From Microcebus murinus (Eukaryota > Chordata > Mammalia > Primates > Cheirogaleidae), in NCBI RefSeq assembly GCF_040939455.1, contig NC_134119.1, forward strand, positions 3,943,001 to 4,007,000: a stretch of 64,000 bases of DNA, in the 5' to 3' direction. This document shows positions 62,388 to 64,000 of the stretch, in pieces; position 1 is the stretch's first letter, and each line of letters opens with the position of its first letter. The position numbers were made by a program, and so were the translations under genes. Under the pieces are notes generated by a model that did no database searches, had not been told where the DNA came from, and was given only the letters and a program-made list of their open reading frames with translations.

Positions 62388-62733
62388 GGCCAGACGCGGT
62401 GGCTCACGCCTATAATCCTAGCACTCTGGGAGGCCAAGGCCGGAGGATCGCTCAAGGTCAGGAGTTTGAAACCAGCCTGAGCAAGAGCAAGACCCTGTCT
62501 CTACTAAAAATAGAAAGAAATTAATTGGCCAACTAAAAATATATATAGAAAAAGTTAGCTGGGCATGGTGGCGCATGCCTGTAGTCCCAGCTAGTCGGGA
62601 GGCTGAGGCAGGAGGATTGCTTGAGCCCAGGAGTTGAGGTTGCTGTGAGCTAGGTTGATGCCACGGCACTCTGGGCCAGGCAACAGAATGAGACTCTGTC
62701 TCAGAAAAAAAACAAAACAAAAAATAAAAAAAG
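62388..62733 (+). mobile_element. Strepsirrhine Alu in PRELID3B intron 1
   Basis: Full dimer with linker and an impure A-tail (AAACAAAACAAAAAATAAAA). Approximate flanking repeats are GTGCTTCTG and GTATTTCTG. Confidence 0.93.
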
Positions 62734-62751
62734 GTATTTCTGAGGACAGTT

Positions 62752-63090
62752 GTGTTTTTTTTTTGTTGTTTTTTTTTTGAGACAGAGTCTCACTTGTTGC
62801 CCAGGCTAGAGTGAGTGCCGCCGCGTCAGCCTGGCTCACAGCAACCTCAATCTCCGGGGCTCAGCGATCCTACTGCCTCAGCCTCCTGAGTAGCTGGGAC
62901 TATAGGCATGTGCCACCATGCCCGGCTAATTTTTTGTATATATATTTTTAGTTGGTCAATTGATTTATTTCTATTTTTGGTAGAGACGGGGTGTCGCTCA
63001 GGCTGGTTTCGAACTCCTGACCTTGAGCAATCTGCCTGCCTCAGCCTCCCAAAGTGCTAGGATTACAGGCGTGAGCCACCGCGCCCGGCC
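62752..63090 (-). mobile_element. Strepsirrhine Alu in PRELID3B intron 1, antisense
   Basis: Antisense copy of the same 'gagcgacacc'-deleted type as 25964 and 40411, with perfect 11-bp repeats TGAGGACAGTT at 62741-62751 and 63091-63101. It lies 18 bp from the tail of the sense Alu. Confidence 0.95.
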
Positions 63091-63769
63091 TGAGGACAGT
63101 TTTAAAAGAAGTTGTCGACATTTGTACATGTGACACATCCATGGGGCCACTATACCCTATATAATATAGAATATTAGAAGGAAATTTTCTTTTCTCCCTA
63201 CTGTTTACAGTCTTTAGGGTGGGGGTGAAGACCCTAAATCTGTACTCTTTCTGATGTTCTTTAACTTAGTACATTCTAAATAGACCATTTCAGCACCTGG
63301 AATGCTTAATTGCAGTCCTCTTGCAGGTTTGAATGCTTCAAAACTTCTTGGCACTGAGTCTCCTTAGAACTCTCTTCTGCCTTGCCTTCCCTAACAGTCT
63401 TCTCCCTGGCTTGTCACCTACTCCCCTCTCCACTTTCTTTCTTTCTCTTCAGCATTCCCCCTTTTCCCTTTCAGTGTAAATGTTTGATGAGATGCTGTTG
63501 TTGATCTTCCTATGTTAGATTCTATCTGTGATCTTAATCTCTTTTTTTCTCTTTTTGTCACAGACTTCTTTGAGATTTGATGAAAGCTCTGGGACCTTCT
63601 TCCTAGAAGATAGACATATCAAATAAATGTTGTACATGTCCTAAGGGAAGCAGCCCTGATCTTTGCTTTCTACCCAGATAATCTGAGCTATTCGATTGAG
63701 GTCTCAAGTGATACAGATACAGTTATGGCACCCAAGTGCTACCTTGACCTCTCTCCTCTCTTGAACTTC

Positions 63770-64000
63770 AATTCTTATTTTCAGTTGCCTACTGGATATC
63801 TCTGTCCACTGAGAGGCTCTTCCAACTCAGCCTATGTGAAATTGAAGTCATAATTTCCCCCTCAGAAATCTTACTATTTTTGGTTTCCCATCTAACAACA
63901 GTAGCCAATCCATCATTCTACATCTTACCCATCTTTGACTTTTCCAACACTTCCTTGTGAGGCCTACCATATCCTTGGCATCCAGTTGAAATCATTTATT
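63770..64000 (+). repeat. L2 LINE 3' region, partial
   Basis: TTGCCTACTGGATATCTCTG, AACTCAGCCTATGTGAAATT, GAAGTCATAATTTCCCC and CATCTTTGACTTTTCCAACA follow L2 in order. It runs off the window. Confidence 0.65.

Larger units (their letters stand above)
61395..64000 (+). other. PRELID3B: PRELID3B intron 1, partial
   Basis: It begins with the GTAAGT donor and runs off the window. It holds the downstream part of the CpG island to about 61720, an inverted Alu pair (62388-63090) and an L2-like tail from about 63770. No acceptor followed by sequence encoding the expected second exon was seen. Confidence 0.8.

Overview
This is nuclear DNA of a strepsirrhine primate, most likely a lemur. About a dozen 7SL-derived Alu SINEs carry the long central linker (around 'agaaattaattggccaact') typical of strepsirrhine Alus and absent from human AluY/S. 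No tRNA-derived galago-type SINE was seen, which favours lemur over galago but does not prove it. The rest of the repeats (MIR, L2, MLT1, MER1-type hAT, L1M) are ordinary for a placental mammal.

There is one clear protein-coding gene. At 61363-61394 (+) lies the first coding exon of PRELID3B (SLMO2), reading MKIWTSEHVF plus two bases and ending at a GTAAGT donor. It sits in a strong CpG-island promoter (about 60680-61720). The window stops inside intron 1, so only the start of the gene is present. From human gene order (remembered, not searched), the 61 kb upstream of it should be the gap between PRELID3B and ZNF831. I saw no other convincing coding gene; the remaining open frames are short, cross repeats, or are GC-rich shadows of CpG islands.

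Layout. 1060-9490: an old L1 split by a younger L1, itself hit by Alus, a full-length 7SL RNA pseudogene and a lemur-type L1 with a 5' inversion. 9490-11160: nothing recognised. 11450-12740: ancient repeat, then a second, orphan CpG island with NRF1, GC-box, ETS and E-box motifs and a possible splice donor. 12875-17890: hAT relic, possible LTR, MIR, Alu, L1 pieces. 18000-24800: mostly single-copy DNA with a strong CTCF-like site at 19684. 24820-26560: L1 inside L1 plus an Alu. 26560-34060: long repeat-poor stretch. 34064-37845: two MLT1 LTR copies, an Alu monomer and a MER1-type element. 38900-51350: antisense L1 debris with several Alus. 49982-50020: retroposed 5' half of a threonine tRNA between perfect 16-bp target-site duplications. 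55379-56518: large imperfect inverted repeat. 56711-57178: trimeric Alu. 57440-60665: ancient repeats. 60680-64000: PRELID3B promoter, exon 1 and intron 1 with a tail-to-tail inverted Alu pair.

The most unusual items are the tailless tRNA-half insertion, the inverted repeat, the orphan CpG island, a 43-bp micro-retroinsertion at 30294, a one-armed Alu at 7418 and the trimeric Alu. All motif matches and family names come from reading by eye against remembered consensus sequences; no alignment or database was run.
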